From the IMG/VR virus record IMGVR_UViG_3300036859_000369, positions 1 to 63,656 of that record: 63,656 nt of DNA. One strand, 5' to 3'. The translations under genes and the position numbers were made by a program. Shown here piece by piece: positions 26,363 through 33,848 of the stretch (its first letter is position 1; every line of letters starts with the position of its first letter). Source of the stretch: a virus. The notes below the pieces were generated by a model. That model saw nothing but the letters and a program-made list of their open reading frames with translations, was not told the origin of the DNA and made no database searches.

Positions 26363-26707
26363 CTACGCAGTCAGGTCAAGATGTGCATACGTCATCGAAA
26401 ACGTACCCGGCTGCACCGTGCCACTGGTCGGGTTGGTCAGGTAGGCGGTCAGGGTGCCGGCCCCCGGCTTGACCCCGGTCAGTACCAGGCCGGCTGTCGG
26501 TGTCAGGATGTTCGGTGTGACGATGTCGGTTGCGGCAACACCGGCAAGCGCGGTATTGACGGTCCCGATACCCCCCGGTAGGATCGTCCCGTGCACGGCG
26601 TTGAGAGTGCCATAATTGACACCCCGCATGGTCGCACCGGACCCGATCTGTAATTGCGTCGTGGCAAGGACGCCAAAGAGCCCTTTGCCTTTCGTCAGTC
26701 GGTTCAT
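26363..26707 (-). CDS. Small virion protein, unknown
   Basis: 114 residues from MNRLTKGKGLFGV. Repetitive Thr/Gly/Leu strands (TPTAGLVLTGVKPGAGTLTAYLT). Nine bases separate it from the next gene. Likely structural. Upstream extension of the frame has no ribosome site and was rejected. Confidence 0.6.
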   Translation of the reverse strand: MNRLTKGKGLFGVLATTQLQIGSGATMRGVNYGTLNAVHGTILPGGIGTVNTALAGVAATDIVTPNILTPTAGLVLTGVKPGAGTLTAYLTNPTSGTVQPGTFSMTYAHLDLTA

Positions 26708-26737
26708 AGTGCCTCTCGCCCTTTCTCGCCGTCTGTT

Positions 26738-26761
26738 GCCCCTGTGGGAACGTCTGGGGGC
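26738..26761 (-). other. Conserved intergenic hairpin (copy 2)
   Basis: Stem GCCCC/GGGGC around a loop nearly identical to that at 15549-15573; the second and fourth stem pairs differ compensatorily between the copies. It lies 31 bp upstream of the 114-residue gene. Confidence 0.5.
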
Positions 26762-26806
26762 TATCTGACGGGGCCACCGTCCCGGCAAGGACGATGCAGG
26801 AGGGGG

Positions 26807-27190
26807 TTACGTGGTCGGTACGCGGATGCGCTTGCCGCCCGCGATCTGACGGGATGCCTTGCTGTTCTCGACAAAGAGCGGCGCTTCCTGTTCTAGCCGT
26901 CGCTCTCGCCGTTCGGCCCGTTCGTCCTCAGACAGCGGGTTATCGTCGCGTTCGCGATGTCGTTCTGATCCGTGGGCTGCCCGTTCGGCATCTCCGACGA
27001 ATCGGGCCGGACACTCGCCGCAATCGGCTACGTCTGCCCTGGCGTCCAGTTTCATCAAATAGCCCAGCCGGACCAGTTTCTCGTCGTTCTGGACGCCCAA
27101 CAACGGGACAACCTGTCCACGATCCAGGTTGCCGTGCCGACCATAGCCGAACGGTCGCCGCGCGTAATAGAGATCAGCCGCGCCTGCCAT
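26807..27190 (-). CDS. Head-region protein with a C2H2-like finger
   Basis: 127 residues. The middle holds CGECPARF and, after ~11 residues, HGSERH, a compact CxxC...HxxxxH zinc site. The C-terminal half is Arg/Glu-rich and helical, ending KRIRVPTT. It follows the major capsid gene by 8 bp. Function unknown; adaptor-like. Confidence 0.65.
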   Translation of the reverse strand: MAGAADLYYARRPFGYGRHGNLDRGQVVPLLGVQNDEKLVRLGYLMKLDARADVADCGECPARFVGDAERAAHGSERHRERDDNPLSEDERAERRERRLEQEAPLFVENSKASRQIAGGKRIRVPTT

Positions 27191-27198
27191 CGTACCCC

Positions 27199-28158
27199 CT
27201 ACTGTACCGCCGAACTGAGGAAGGTTCCGGCGCGCGTGGCAGTGGCGGCCTGATCAAAATAGGTGTTGCCCTCGATGATGTCAACCTCGCGCTCTTCGTC
27301 CCGCATCCGCTTGATGTACTGGAGCGCGTTCGGGACCACCTGCCAGACGAACGTGTAACCAGCCGCCGGCTGCTTCAAGCTCGGCCGCTCCGGCACGTAC
27401 AGGAACAACGCGTTCTTTCCCCAGATCCGGGTATAGGTGACGGACCCTTCGGCCGTCCCCTCTGGATCGGTCGTATAGATCGCCCGGCCAATCAGCAGCT
27501 TCGGAACCTCGAAGAGGCTGGCCGCCAGATCGATCGACATCACGCCGCGTTGTGTGTACTTGATAGTGTCGATCAGGTCCGGATGCCATTTGAGGGAATT
27601 CCAGACCTGTTTGCCGAGCACGACGGTGTTGGGCGCACGGCCGATCCGCGACTCGATTTCATCTTCGTAGGTTGTGAAGTCGGTCAACGGACTACTGCTA
27701 GCGTAGTCGTCCCAGCGGGTGAAATCGGTCCCGCCGGCCTCGTCGTCGCCCCAGACGCCCGTTTTGAAAAAGTCGGTCGCAAAGGCGATTTCGCGCCTCA
27801 TGGCGACCTTGTCTGAGACGAAATCGACGGCATCCGCCTCCAGGTTCTGGAACGGGCCGTCTGCGTTCTTCCGCTCCTCGTCCGAGATTTCGTCTCGGAA
27901 TGAGTAGCGGGGGCAGTAGTAGGTCTGCGTCTTGTCGATCGACCAGCCGCCCCCCTCTGACTTCGATCGCGGCAACCGCAACCGGGCGCCGTCACGGAAC
28001 CAGTGGCTCTGGTCGTACTTCGGGACGATGTCCGACTGCTTGTTCACCATCAAGATCGGGAAAATCTGGTCCGCGATGTAGTTGAGATTGGAATAGCCAA
28101 TGCTCATGTTCGTGAGCATGGCGTCAACATGCAGATCACTCGCCAACGGTCCGGGCAT
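27199..28158 (-). CDS. Major capsid protein
   Basis: 319 residues. Features of a major capsid subunit: an N-terminal LHVDAMLTNMSIGY lead, a central long helix region (EEISD..NLEADAVDFVSDKVAM), and NTVVLGKQVWNSLKWHPDLID, VPKLLIGRAIYTT near the C-terminus, the last two being widely seen in phage coat proteins of the HK97 fold. It lies after the protease/scaffold and decoration genes, as usual. Confidence 0.82.
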   Translation of the reverse strand: MPGPLASDLHVDAMLTNMSIGYSNLNYIADQIFPILMVNKQSDIVPKYDQSHWFRDGARLRLPRSKSEGGGWSIDKTQTYYCPRYSFRDEISDEERKNADGPFQNLEADAVDFVSDKVAMRREIAFATDFFKTGVWGDDEAGGTDFTRWDDYASSSPLTDFTTYEDEIESRIGRAPNTVVLGKQVWNSLKWHPDLIDTIKYTQRGVMSIDLAASLFEVPKLLIGRAIYTTDPEGTAEGSVTYTRIWGKNALFLYVPERPSLKQPAAGYTFVWQVVPNALQYIKRMRDEEREVDIIEGNTYFDQAATATRAGTFLSSAVQ

Positions 28159-28186
28159 TACGTGACCCCCTCTCTATGGATGTGGG

Positions 28187-28585
28187 CTAGAATGCCCGCT
28201 TTGGCGCACCGGTCGCATCGATGTCCACAGTACCGATCAGGTCGGCCACGTTGACACCTTCTTCCACGAAACAGACCGGGTACGCTGCCGTGCCGCCGAC
28301 ACCAACCGCATGTACCGTGCCTTTGCCGGCGCCATCGGTGCCGACCATATTCGTGCCGGTCGCGATCGATCCGCCGAAAATCAAACGGCTGACCCCGGCC
28401 CGCATCACGAGCGCGGGCTGGAGACTGCCCGGGGCGTTCTGGAGAATGCCGTACGGGACATCCGTGGTCGCTGCACACAGGACAGCCTGACCGCTGCTGT
28501 TCAGCTTGACAAACTTGTACTTGTGTGTGGACAGATCAGCCCCAGCCTGCCGCGTCACGCTGTACCGGTCCTTTTCAAACGCCAT
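28187..28585 (-). CDS. Capsid decoration protein (DUF2190-like)
   Basis: 132 residues. A start with YKFVKLNSSGQAVLCAATTDVPYGILQNAPG is the recurrent pattern of DUF2190-type decoration proteins (K-x-V-x-L-x-x-G...GVLQN). It trims the assembled capsid surface. Located between scaffold/protease and major capsid. Confidence 0.78.
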   Translation of the reverse strand: MAFEKDRYSVTRQAGADLSTHKYKFVKLNSSGQAVLCAATTDVPYGILQNAPGSLQPALVMRAGVSRLIFGGSIATGTNMVGTDGAGKGTVHAVGVGGTAAYPVCFVEEGVNVADLIGTVDIDATGAPKRAF

Positions 28586-28640
28586 GACCTGACCCTCCTG
28601 TCCCGAACAACGGAGCCTTCCTGGCTACGCCGTCCTTTGT

Positions 28641-28656
28641 GTCATTCTGAAAGGAC
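28641..28656. repeat. 16-bp dispersed inverted repeat (degenerate)
   Basis: GTCATTCTGAAAGGAC, one base off in the right arm, in the 78-bp gap between protease/scaffold stop and decoration gene. Confidence 0.7.
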
Positions 28657-28663
28657 GAGACTG

Positions 28664-30739
28664 CTAGACCTTGACGCGGGCAGCCTCGCCGGCTCGCTTT
28701 GCCAGGTCCGGATGCTCCGATGCAATCTGACGCTGGGCCTCGCCAATACCGATACCCTTTTCAGCGGCGCGCTTCGTGGCCAGGGCCGTAATCTGTTCCT
28801 GGGGATCAGCGCTCGTCTCGGCGGATGACGTGCCGGCCTCCCCGAACAGGTTCGACGTACGCAACTGCTCGGCCAGCGCTCGCTGCTGGGCGACATAGCC
28901 AGTGAAGAGCTCGTGGTCCTCGCCCACCGTGGATGACAGGTGTTCCAGGTGCGCAACATGGGCGGCCGGCTCACCGAACCAACGCGGCCCGCCGCTTTCA
29001 GCCTTGCCGGTTACTTCCTCAGTAAACCGCTTGCGCCGGGCATCGCGCTCCATGGTCTGGACGCGCTCAGCCAGTTGTGTCGCCTGTGTGGCGGACTGCT
29101 CGGCCGTCGCCTTGCTGGCTTCAAGCTCGGCCGCGATCCGCTTGTTTTCGGATTCCAGCTCGCTCATGCGCCGCGACTGTTCCTCAGTCATCGCAACCGG
29201 GGTGCTCTCCGGCTTCGGGTTGGGACTGGCCATCGGACTCGCCTCCTCTGTGCTGTGTGGCGCATCTTCCGATGCCGCCAGGGATCGCAGCGCCGCTGGC
29301 TTGAAAAACGGGCGCGTGGTCAACGCTGCGCCCATCAAGATGTTTTCATGCGTCTCACCGTTGATCGGGTCTCGCCATTCGTCATACCAGGCCGGACTGA
29401 TGTAGAAGAACCGATCATCGCGCAAGGCGTCGGCCCCGCGCTCGTTCCATTCCACAACCGCGTCAACCGACCCGTCCGTATTCGTTACGAGATCCGTAAT
29501 CCACCCGGCTGCCCCACCCAGCAACGTCTCGTGCTCCAGGTCAATTGGCAGCCGGTCCTGGTACACGTGGTCCTGGAAATTCTGCACGAACGACGCGATC
29601 CGATCCGGGCTCATATCGATCTTGCCGTAAGCCGGATGCGCGTACGACCCCGGGACCGGCAAGATCGGAATGGTCGCCGGCGGTTCTATGTACTGCCGTT
29701 CAGACATCACGAGCGGCATGTCTCGGTACGGCACACCCCGGAGCGCGAACGTCTCGCGACCAGCCTCGTCCCGGCTGGACGATACCGTCAGGTTGTCCAG
29801 TGGGACCGTCACATCCGGTAGCGCCACTGTCATGGCGCGCCCCGGTTCAACGTAGGCGAGTGTCACGTGCGGGGTAAACGCATGATCGGATCGCGGCGAC
29901 AGGCCGGCTTCATACAGGGCCATGCACAGGCGCCAGCGAAAATCCTGGAGTCCTCCACAGTCCACGACCGCATAGATGACGTCCTTACCGTCGCTGCCAT
30001 GCTCCGCGCTAAACCGACTCACGCCACACAGGCGCAGCTCGATCGGCTGCACCGTCAGTGCGAACGCCTGTACCGCGATCCGTAGCCGCTCAGTGGCATC
30101 GCCCGGCAACTCGTCTGACTTGCCGAGATAGGCGAGTGTCAGGTGCAAGTCGCCGGGCAGCTCGCCTCCGGGAATGGCGATCTCGTTTGCCACATCGGAC
30201 GGCAGCCAGAATCCGACCCACAGGCTATCGCCTTCGGCTGCCGTGAATGCTTCGGCGGTTACGCGGTTGCGGGCTTTCGCCACGCCGCCTGCATAGCCGG
30301 CCGCCGCTCTGATGATCGCTTTGAGATCCGCATCCGACAAGTCGCCGTCCTTGATCTTGGACTTGATCAGGTCGCGCAGTTTGCCCAGATAGTCGGCATT
30401 CGGCTCGGCCAGGTACTCCGGCTTGATGGCCTGCATCGCCAGTCGTTGCGCCAGATCCGTCACACCATCCGCGCGTTGATCATCCGGCCAGCCGATCTCG
30501 TCCAGGCACAAGTCCGCGATATCCTGGGTCGTCACGCCTTCCAACATGGTCGGCATGGATTCGGTGCCCATGACGACGCCATTGGCCTGCGCGAATGCGG
30601 CCGACTCGGCATCCTTGTCGGACTTGCCGTCCTTTTTGGCTCGTGCATATGCCGAATTCCACACAGCAACCCATTTGCGCTGGTCCTTTTTGTCCAGCTT
30701 CTTGACGGCATCGGGCACCGTGGCTAATGTGTACGGCAT
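28664..30739 (-). CDS. ChaB-like / 2H phosphoesterase-like / prohead protease / scaffold fusion
   Basis: 691 residues from MPYTLATVPD. Residues 1-55 resemble ChaB. Residues ~160-300 form a 2H (LigT-type) domain with paired HLTLAY (199-204) and HVTLAY (291-296) motifs. Residues ~350-490 match Mu I-type proteases (DRLPIDLEHETLLGGAAGWI, FFYISPAW). Residues 500-691 are a charged, Ala-rich coiled coil typical of scaffold. The protease would mature the prohead and remove scaffold; the 2H domain suggests RNA or cyclic-nucleotide cleavage. Such a four-part chain is unusual. ATG 18 bp after a terminator hairpin. Confidence 0.85.
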   Translation of the reverse strand: MPYTLATVPDAVKKLDKKDQRKWVAVWNSAYARAKKDGKSDKDAESAAFAQANGVVMGTESMPTMLEGVTTQDIADLCLDEIGWPDDQRADGVTDLAQRLAMQAIKPEYLAEPNADYLGKLRDLIKSKIKDGDLSDADLKAIIRAAAGYAGGVAKARNRVTAEAFTAAEGDSLWVGFWLPSDVANEIAIPGGELPGDLHLTLAYLGKSDELPGDATERLRIAVQAFALTVQPIELRLCGVSRFSAEHGSDGKDVIYAVVDCGGLQDFRWRLCMALYEAGLSPRSDHAFTPHVTLAYVEPGRAMTVALPDVTVPLDNLTVSSSRDEAGRETFALRGVPYRDMPLVMSERQYIEPPATIPILPVPGSYAHPAYGKIDMSPDRIASFVQNFQDHVYQDRLPIDLEHETLLGGAAGWITDLVTNTDGSVDAVVEWNERGADALRDDRFFYISPAWYDEWRDPINGETHENILMGAALTTRPFFKPAALRSLAASEDAPHSTEEASPMASPNPKPESTPVAMTEEQSRRMSELESENKRIAAELEASKATAEQSATQATQLAERVQTMERDARRKRFTEEVTGKAESGGPRWFGEPAAHVAHLEHLSSTVGEDHELFTGYVAQQRALAEQLRTSNLFGEAGTSSAETSADPQEQITALATKRAAEKGIGIGEAQRQIASEHPDLAKRAGEAARVKV

Positions 30740-30756
30740 CTGCTCGCCTATGCAAA

Positions 30757-30792
30757 AGGGCGGCCCCGGTGCACGTGCACCGGGGCCGCCCT
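30757..30792 (-). terminator. Terminator/attenuator hairpin before the head operon
   Basis: A perfect 36-nt palindrome (arms GGGCGGCCCCGGTGCAC), followed on the minus strand by TTTT and only 18 bp before the protease/scaffold ATG. As a T-tailed GC hairpin it should stop transcription immediately before the structural genes unless overridden. Confidence 0.8.
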
Positions 30793-30795
30793 GCG

Positions 30796-31006
30796 TTCCT
30801 CGGACGGGAGAGCGTATAAGGGTGGGCCGGTTGGCGAACCTACTCGGGCAACGGGTCCGCGCGTCCCGTACGGTCCTTTTCACATTCGCCAACGAGCCCA
30901 GGAAAGCGGATTGGCGGTGTCCCAAGATATAAGGCCGGCGCCGGCCCCTTGTTCGACCACCGTTCCGCTATCAGTCAGTGTACTCTAGTTCTCTCCAGGT
31001 TGTCAA
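30796..31006 (-). promoter_or_regulatory. Candidate promoter and structured leader RNA of the head operon
   Basis: On the minus strand TTGACA (31001-31006) lies 18 bp from TACACT (30977-30982). The leader then carries a 14-bp palindrome (30933-30946), a 9-bp long-range stem (30885-30893 with 30830-30838) enclosing an ACGGG/CCCGT hairpin, and finally the terminator. No ORF with a ribosome site occupies it. It looks like an attenuator or put-like antitermination leader; promoter strength uncertain. Confidence 0.5.
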
Positions 31007-31052
31007 AGCGTCGGTATCGGTCACAAACAATGGAACCTCTTCTGTTCTCCGT

Positions 31053-31068
31053 GTCATTTCGGAATGAC
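31053..31068. repeat. 16-bp dispersed inverted repeat at a gene end
   Basis: GTCATTTCGGAATGAC; encodes V-I-P-K-stop of the 59-residue gene and lies ~47 bp upstream of the TTGACA at 31001. Confidence 0.88.
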
Positions 31069-31233
31069 GCCATTTGATGCTACCTGTATGGACATCTTGA
31101 CTTGCTTGACCTGACCGGCCGCGTCAAGTTGTACGGTGAACTGCACCGACCCGCCGGCCGACTGATCGATCAGTGTTCGACGCGCTGCGATCTCCTGGGC
31201 TATTCGGTCTGACAATCGGTCGGCTATGTTCAT
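31054..31233 (-). CDS. 59-residue protein, unknown
   Basis: From MNIADRLSDRIAQEI: an N-terminal helix, then two strands (GSVQFTVQLDAAGQVKQV). Ends with the V-I-P-K tail supplied by the dispersed repeat. Divergent from the ribbon-helix-helix gene. Function unknown. Confidence 0.6.
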   Translation of the reverse strand: MNIADRLSDRIAQEIAARRTLIDQSAGGSVQFTVQLDAAGQVKQVKMSIQVASNGVIPK

Positions 31234-31274
31234 GGTCCACGCCTTGCTGTAGAATTGTCTCGGAGGTATCGACC

Positions 31275-31652
31275 ATGCCCGATCAGCGAAAGCCATCCGA
31301 GACCGACCACGCCCCCGTCACGCGCACTGCGCACCAGTCCGACAAGGACGCAGAACCGGACAACCCGGCCGACAATCCCGACCATCCCGTGCAGCCAGCC
31401 GGCCAGGCAACCTCGCCCGCGTCGGATGCCGACGCGAAAGAGCATCAGCGGACCGGTGAGCCCGGTGTGGACCCCAACGAGAGCGGCGACGACGCAAGCG
31501 ACACTCAGCGGATAGCGTTGACCTTGCCCCGTTCGACCGTCGATCGCATTCGCGCACACGCTGACGCCAACGGCATGAACCAGTCCGACGCCGCTGCCGA
31601 CTTGCTCAAAGCGCCGGCTGGTGGTGGTCCCGGCTTCCACCAGAACTACTGA
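31275..31652 (+). CDS. Ribbon-helix-helix DNA-binding protein
   Basis: 125 residues on the plus strand, CGGAGGT 9 bp before ATG. Residues 1-80 are acidic, disordered (Asp/Glu/Pro/Thr-rich). Residues ~82-118 fit a ribbon-helix-helix: a strand QRIALTLPRSTVDRI, helix AHADANGMN, then SDAAADLLKA. It ends at a T-tailed terminator (31669), making an independent monocistronic unit opposing the main operon. Candidate repressor for one of the palindromic site families; not proven. Confidence 0.75.
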   Translation: MPDQRKPSETDHAPVTRTAHQSDKDAEPDNPADNPDHPVQPAGQATSPASDADAKEHQRTGEPGVDPNESGDDASDTQRIALTLPRSTVDRIRAHADANGMNQSDAAADLLKAPAGGGPGFHQNY

Positions 31653-31668
31653 TCGGAACGCGCGTTCA

Positions 31669-31696
31669 GCCGGTGGCATGCATGCCACCGGCTTTT
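31669..31696 (+). terminator. Intrinsic terminator of the ribbon-helix-helix gene
   Basis: A 24-nt perfect palindrome (arms GCCGGTGGCATG) followed by TTTT on the plus strand, 16 bp after the stop codon. Confidence 0.9.
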
Positions 31697-31705
31697 CTGT
31701 GTTCA

Positions 31706-31819
31706 TCACATCGTCAACCGAAACCAGAAACACCGCAGCAGATCCCGCCACCGATCATGCACCCATCCATCGCTCGCGCCGGAACGGTGCATGTGCCCTC
31801 CACAGCATGCACAGGTCAT
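31706..31819 (-). CDS. 37-residue cysteine-containing coupled ORF
   Basis: Starts MTCACCGGHMHRSG; ATG overlaps the MuF-like stop (ATGA). The CxCC...H cluster suggests metal binding; the rest is Trp/Arg-rich. Short, no family; kept because of the coupling. Confidence 0.45.
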   Translation of the reverse strand: MTCACCGGHMHRSGASDGWVHDRWRDLLRCFWFRLTM

Positions 31820-32433
31820 GCAGCATCCTTCCGGTTGCCGCGCATCTCCAGTGTGCATCGGCACCGCGACAGGCATTGACGCGCACCGATCGGCACCATG
31901 TCGTCGGGGTCGACCCAACCTCTCGCCGTAATCCCCTTACACTGCTCGCAGCTCTCCTGTGCATGCAGGATGTTGCGAACCTGCGTGATGCCCCGTCGTT
32001 TGCCCTCGCGCAATCGGATCATTTCGTATGTCGTTCGACCGGCTTCGGCATACATCGCAACCCGTACATCAATCCGGCCGTTCAGCGCTTGCTTACCACT
32101 GATGATATCGGTCAGGAATCCACGCATATACTGGTACTGCTCTTTGATCAGATGTCCGGTGTACCCGTATCGTTCGGGTGTCATGGCGTTCTTGCCGCCA
32201 TAGGCTGCTAACGCCGATGCGATGTGGACGTCCTTGATAACACGGAACATGCCATCTCGGAATGCGTCGATACCGATCTTCCCCTCTCGGAGATCCTGGG
32301 CTAGACTGACCGCGCGTGCCGATGCCGCGTTGACGGTTGCGTCTACGCCGTCACGGACGCTCGCTTCCGGCACAAACCGGCCGCGCCCATCACGGAAACG
32401 GCCGGCCGACTCTGACCAGGAAAAATCAGCCAC
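31816..32433 (-). CDS. MuF-like head morphogenesis protein
   Basis: 205 residues. Helical N-domain, then YAEAGRTTYEMIRLREGKRRG and a C-terminal CEQCKGITARGW, RQCLSRCRCTLE zinc site, the recurrent end of Mu F-like minor head proteins (often 'CxxC...G...CRC'). It probably sits near the portal and is injected or required for head assembly. Lies between the portal operon and protease/scaffold. Confidence 0.82.
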   Translation of the reverse strand: MADFSWSESAGRFRDGRGRFVPEASVRDGVDATVNAASARAVSLAQDLREGKIGIDAFRDGMFRVIKDVHIASALAAYGGKNAMTPERYGYTGHLIKEQYQYMRGFLTDIISGKQALNGRIDVRVAMYAEAGRTTYEMIRLREGKRRGITQVRNILHAQESCEQCKGITARGWVDPDDMVPIGARQCLSRCRCTLEMRGNRKDAA

Positions 32434-32444
32434 GATCGTCCATC

Positions 32445-32460
32445 ATCATTTCATAATGAC
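32445..32460. repeat. 16-bp dispersed inverted repeat (one mismatch)
   Basis: ATCATTTCATAATGAC between the stop of the finger/wHTH gene (32461) and the MuF-like start. Confidence 0.8.
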
Positions 32461-32871
32461 TCATGCGCTCACTGCCACCGTGCCGGCCTGTTCTATCAGT
32501 CGGTACGCCTGCGTTTTCCCACGACAGACCGGAGCCGACCAGGGTGCATCCCGGACCGCAGGCACATACCCCAGAACGCGCAGACGATGGATCATCATGC
32601 GGATCGCATGCGTCTCGGCCGCATCATCATACCCGTAGACCCAGATAGCGAGATCAGATATCGTCATCCACCAGCCGGTGTTGCCCCGGAGTATCGCTAA
32701 CACCTGGTGAGCGCGCGGAATCATCCGTGGCTTTGTGATGCGTCTCGATAGACCCCAACACCTGATAGAACAGAATCGCGTACGCTTGCACGGTTTCAGT
32801 TGCACCCGCGTCAATGGTGTGCTGCACTGCGCGCAGTCGCGCGGTACACGTGCGATCCAACGGTTTGCCAT
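32461..32871 (-). CDS. Zinc-finger plus winged-helix DNA-binding protein
   Basis: 136 residues from MANRWIARVPRD, with AGGGGT upstream. A CAQC...FCSIRC finger (about 13-39) precedes a winged-helix domain (about 55-120: MTISDLAIWVYGYDDAAETH, MMIHRLRVLGYV). Small finger domains like this also precede HNH enzymes, but no HNH core is present. Probable regulator or remnant of a mobile gene. Confidence 0.7.
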   Translation of the reverse strand: MANRWIARVPRDCAQCSTPLTRVQLKPCKRTRFCSIRCWGLSRRITKPRMIPRAHQVLAILRGNTGWWMTISDLAIWVYGYDDAAETHAIRMMIHRLRVLGYVPAVRDAPWSAPVCRGKTQAYRLIEQAGTVAVSA

Positions 32872-32897
32872 CGGTCTACCCCTGCCATGGTTCCAAC

Positions 32898-33479
32898 CTA
32901 CGGCCGGCAACACGCCGGACACTGTCCGTTGCACAGGCCAACGTTCATACAATCGTGAGGATCACTCACCTGTTCGCCGCAATCCGCACAACGGTACCGT
33001 TCAATATCAACATAGTCACCACCGTCTACCCGTGATGACGGACGCCTGCCGGATGACGGTTTCGGCACGCCCAATACCCTCGAAACACCCTCACGAAAGT
33101 CAGATGCCGTGGGTTTATCCTTCCCAGATCTGACTTCAGCAGCCGTTTTCCGCAACACTGCCGGATTATGCTTCAGTGGTGACAAGGCGCGTGCGTGGGA
33201 CTCTTTGAGGGGTGATGGTATAGCCGGTGTAGATGCGTCCGGTAGCATGAGAATAGCGTTTATCTTCGCTCCTTCGAGCAGTTGGTAGGCTCGCACCCGA
33301 GTGATTCCTAATTCTTTCTGCATGCACGCATGGAAAGAATCATACCCGAGAGCCTTCCACCCCTCACGGTCATGCAATGCAAGAACCAGGGCCGCAATTT
33401 CTTCGGCATCTTTCATCACGGTATCAATCGCCTTACGCGCCTCTTCCATGGTCATCAGAACTGTTACTATCGCTGACAT
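32898..33479 (-). CDS. ParB-like helix-turn-helix protein with C-terminal zinc site
   Basis: 193 residues from MSAIVTVLMTMEEARK, GGAGGG upstream. Helices with WKALGYDSFHACMQKELG and ITRVRAYQLLEGAKI form a helix-turn-helix; the second half (LKESHARALSPLKHNPAVLRK) resembles ParB/Spo0J-type centromere-binding regions. The C-terminus has CADCG...CNGQCPACC. It has its own promoter bearing two copies of a repeated site, implying autoregulation. Candidate binder of dispersed palindromes. Confidence 0.72.
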   Translation of the reverse strand: MSAIVTVLMTMEEARKAIDTVMKDAEEIAALVLALHDREGWKALGYDSFHACMQKELGITRVRAYQLLEGAKINAILMLPDASTPAIPSPLKESHARALSPLKHNPAVLRKTAAEVRSGKDKPTASDFREGVSRVLGVPKPSSGRRPSSRVDGGDYVDIERYRCADCGEQVSDPHDCMNVGLCNGQCPACCRP

Positions 33480-33492
33480 GACCGCCCTCCAG

Positions 33493-33513
33493 TGTAGCAA
33501 TTTTATACACCTA
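33493..33513. repeat. Operator-like direct repeat, copy 1
   Basis: TGTAGCAATTTTATACACCTA, covering the -10 of the promoter at 33502. A second copy with a few changes lies 59 bp upstream (33552-33572). Confidence 0.6.
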
Positions 33514-33529
33514 TAACGGTGCCTGTCAA
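33502..33529 (-). promoter_or_regulatory. Promoter of the ParB-like gene
   Basis: TTGACA (33524-33529), 16-bp spacer, TATAAA (33502-33507). The transcript would start within ~20 bp of the ATG. It lacks the ATACCAC-type operator, so it is controlled differently from the early promoters. Confidence 0.75.
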
Positions 33530-33551
33530 TCTGGTAGGGGCGCATCCGTCA

Positions 33552-33572
33552 TGTAGCAAATTTTGACACATA
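33552..33572. repeat. Operator-like direct repeat, copy 2
   Basis: TGTAGCAAATTTTGACACATA, similar to the copy at 33493. A second promoter-like pair (TTGATT-17-CAAAAT) overlaps it. Confidence 0.55.
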
Positions 33573-33584
33573 GCGCAGCAGCAA

Positions 33585-33848
33585 TCAACCGCCTTGCACC
33601 CGGGCATCCAGTAATCCGTCTAATCCGGTTTCGGCATCCTTCTGCGCATCATCCCACGTCTTGACAGCTGCCGCGATGTCGTCGTCGGTGATTTCGGACA
33701 GCCCGTCCAGCGCGCTCACCGGTGGAACCGTACGGGCCGCAAACAGGCGAGACAGCCTGTTGACCGCCTTCTGGAGTGCGATGCCCCTCACGTCGTCCTC
33801 AGACGCCCTGGGAAGCTGTTCTGGTTGCTTGCGTCGACGGATTCTCAT
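33585..33848 (-). CDS. Small acidic protein, unknown
   Basis: 87 residues: a basic start MRIRRRKQPEQLPRAS, then a helical acidic body (LSEITDDDIAAAVKTWDDAQKDA). ATGA overlap upstream. Follows a chain of small genes after the portal. Could be a scaffold-like or virion accessory protein. Confidence 0.62.
   Translation of the reverse strand: MRIRRRKQPEQLPRASEDDVRGIALQKAVNRLSRLFAARTVPPVSALDGLSEITDDDIAAAVKTWDDAQKDAETGLDGLLDARVQGG

Noticed and set aside
26794-27816. Plus-strand ORF of 340 residues opposite the capsid gene
   Set aside because: Antisense frame, Arg/Pro-rich, without protein-like pattern.
28940-29821. Plus-strand ORF of 293 residues opposite the protease/scaffold gene
   Set aside because: A mirror of GC-rich codon use on the opposite strand; no motif or ribosome site.
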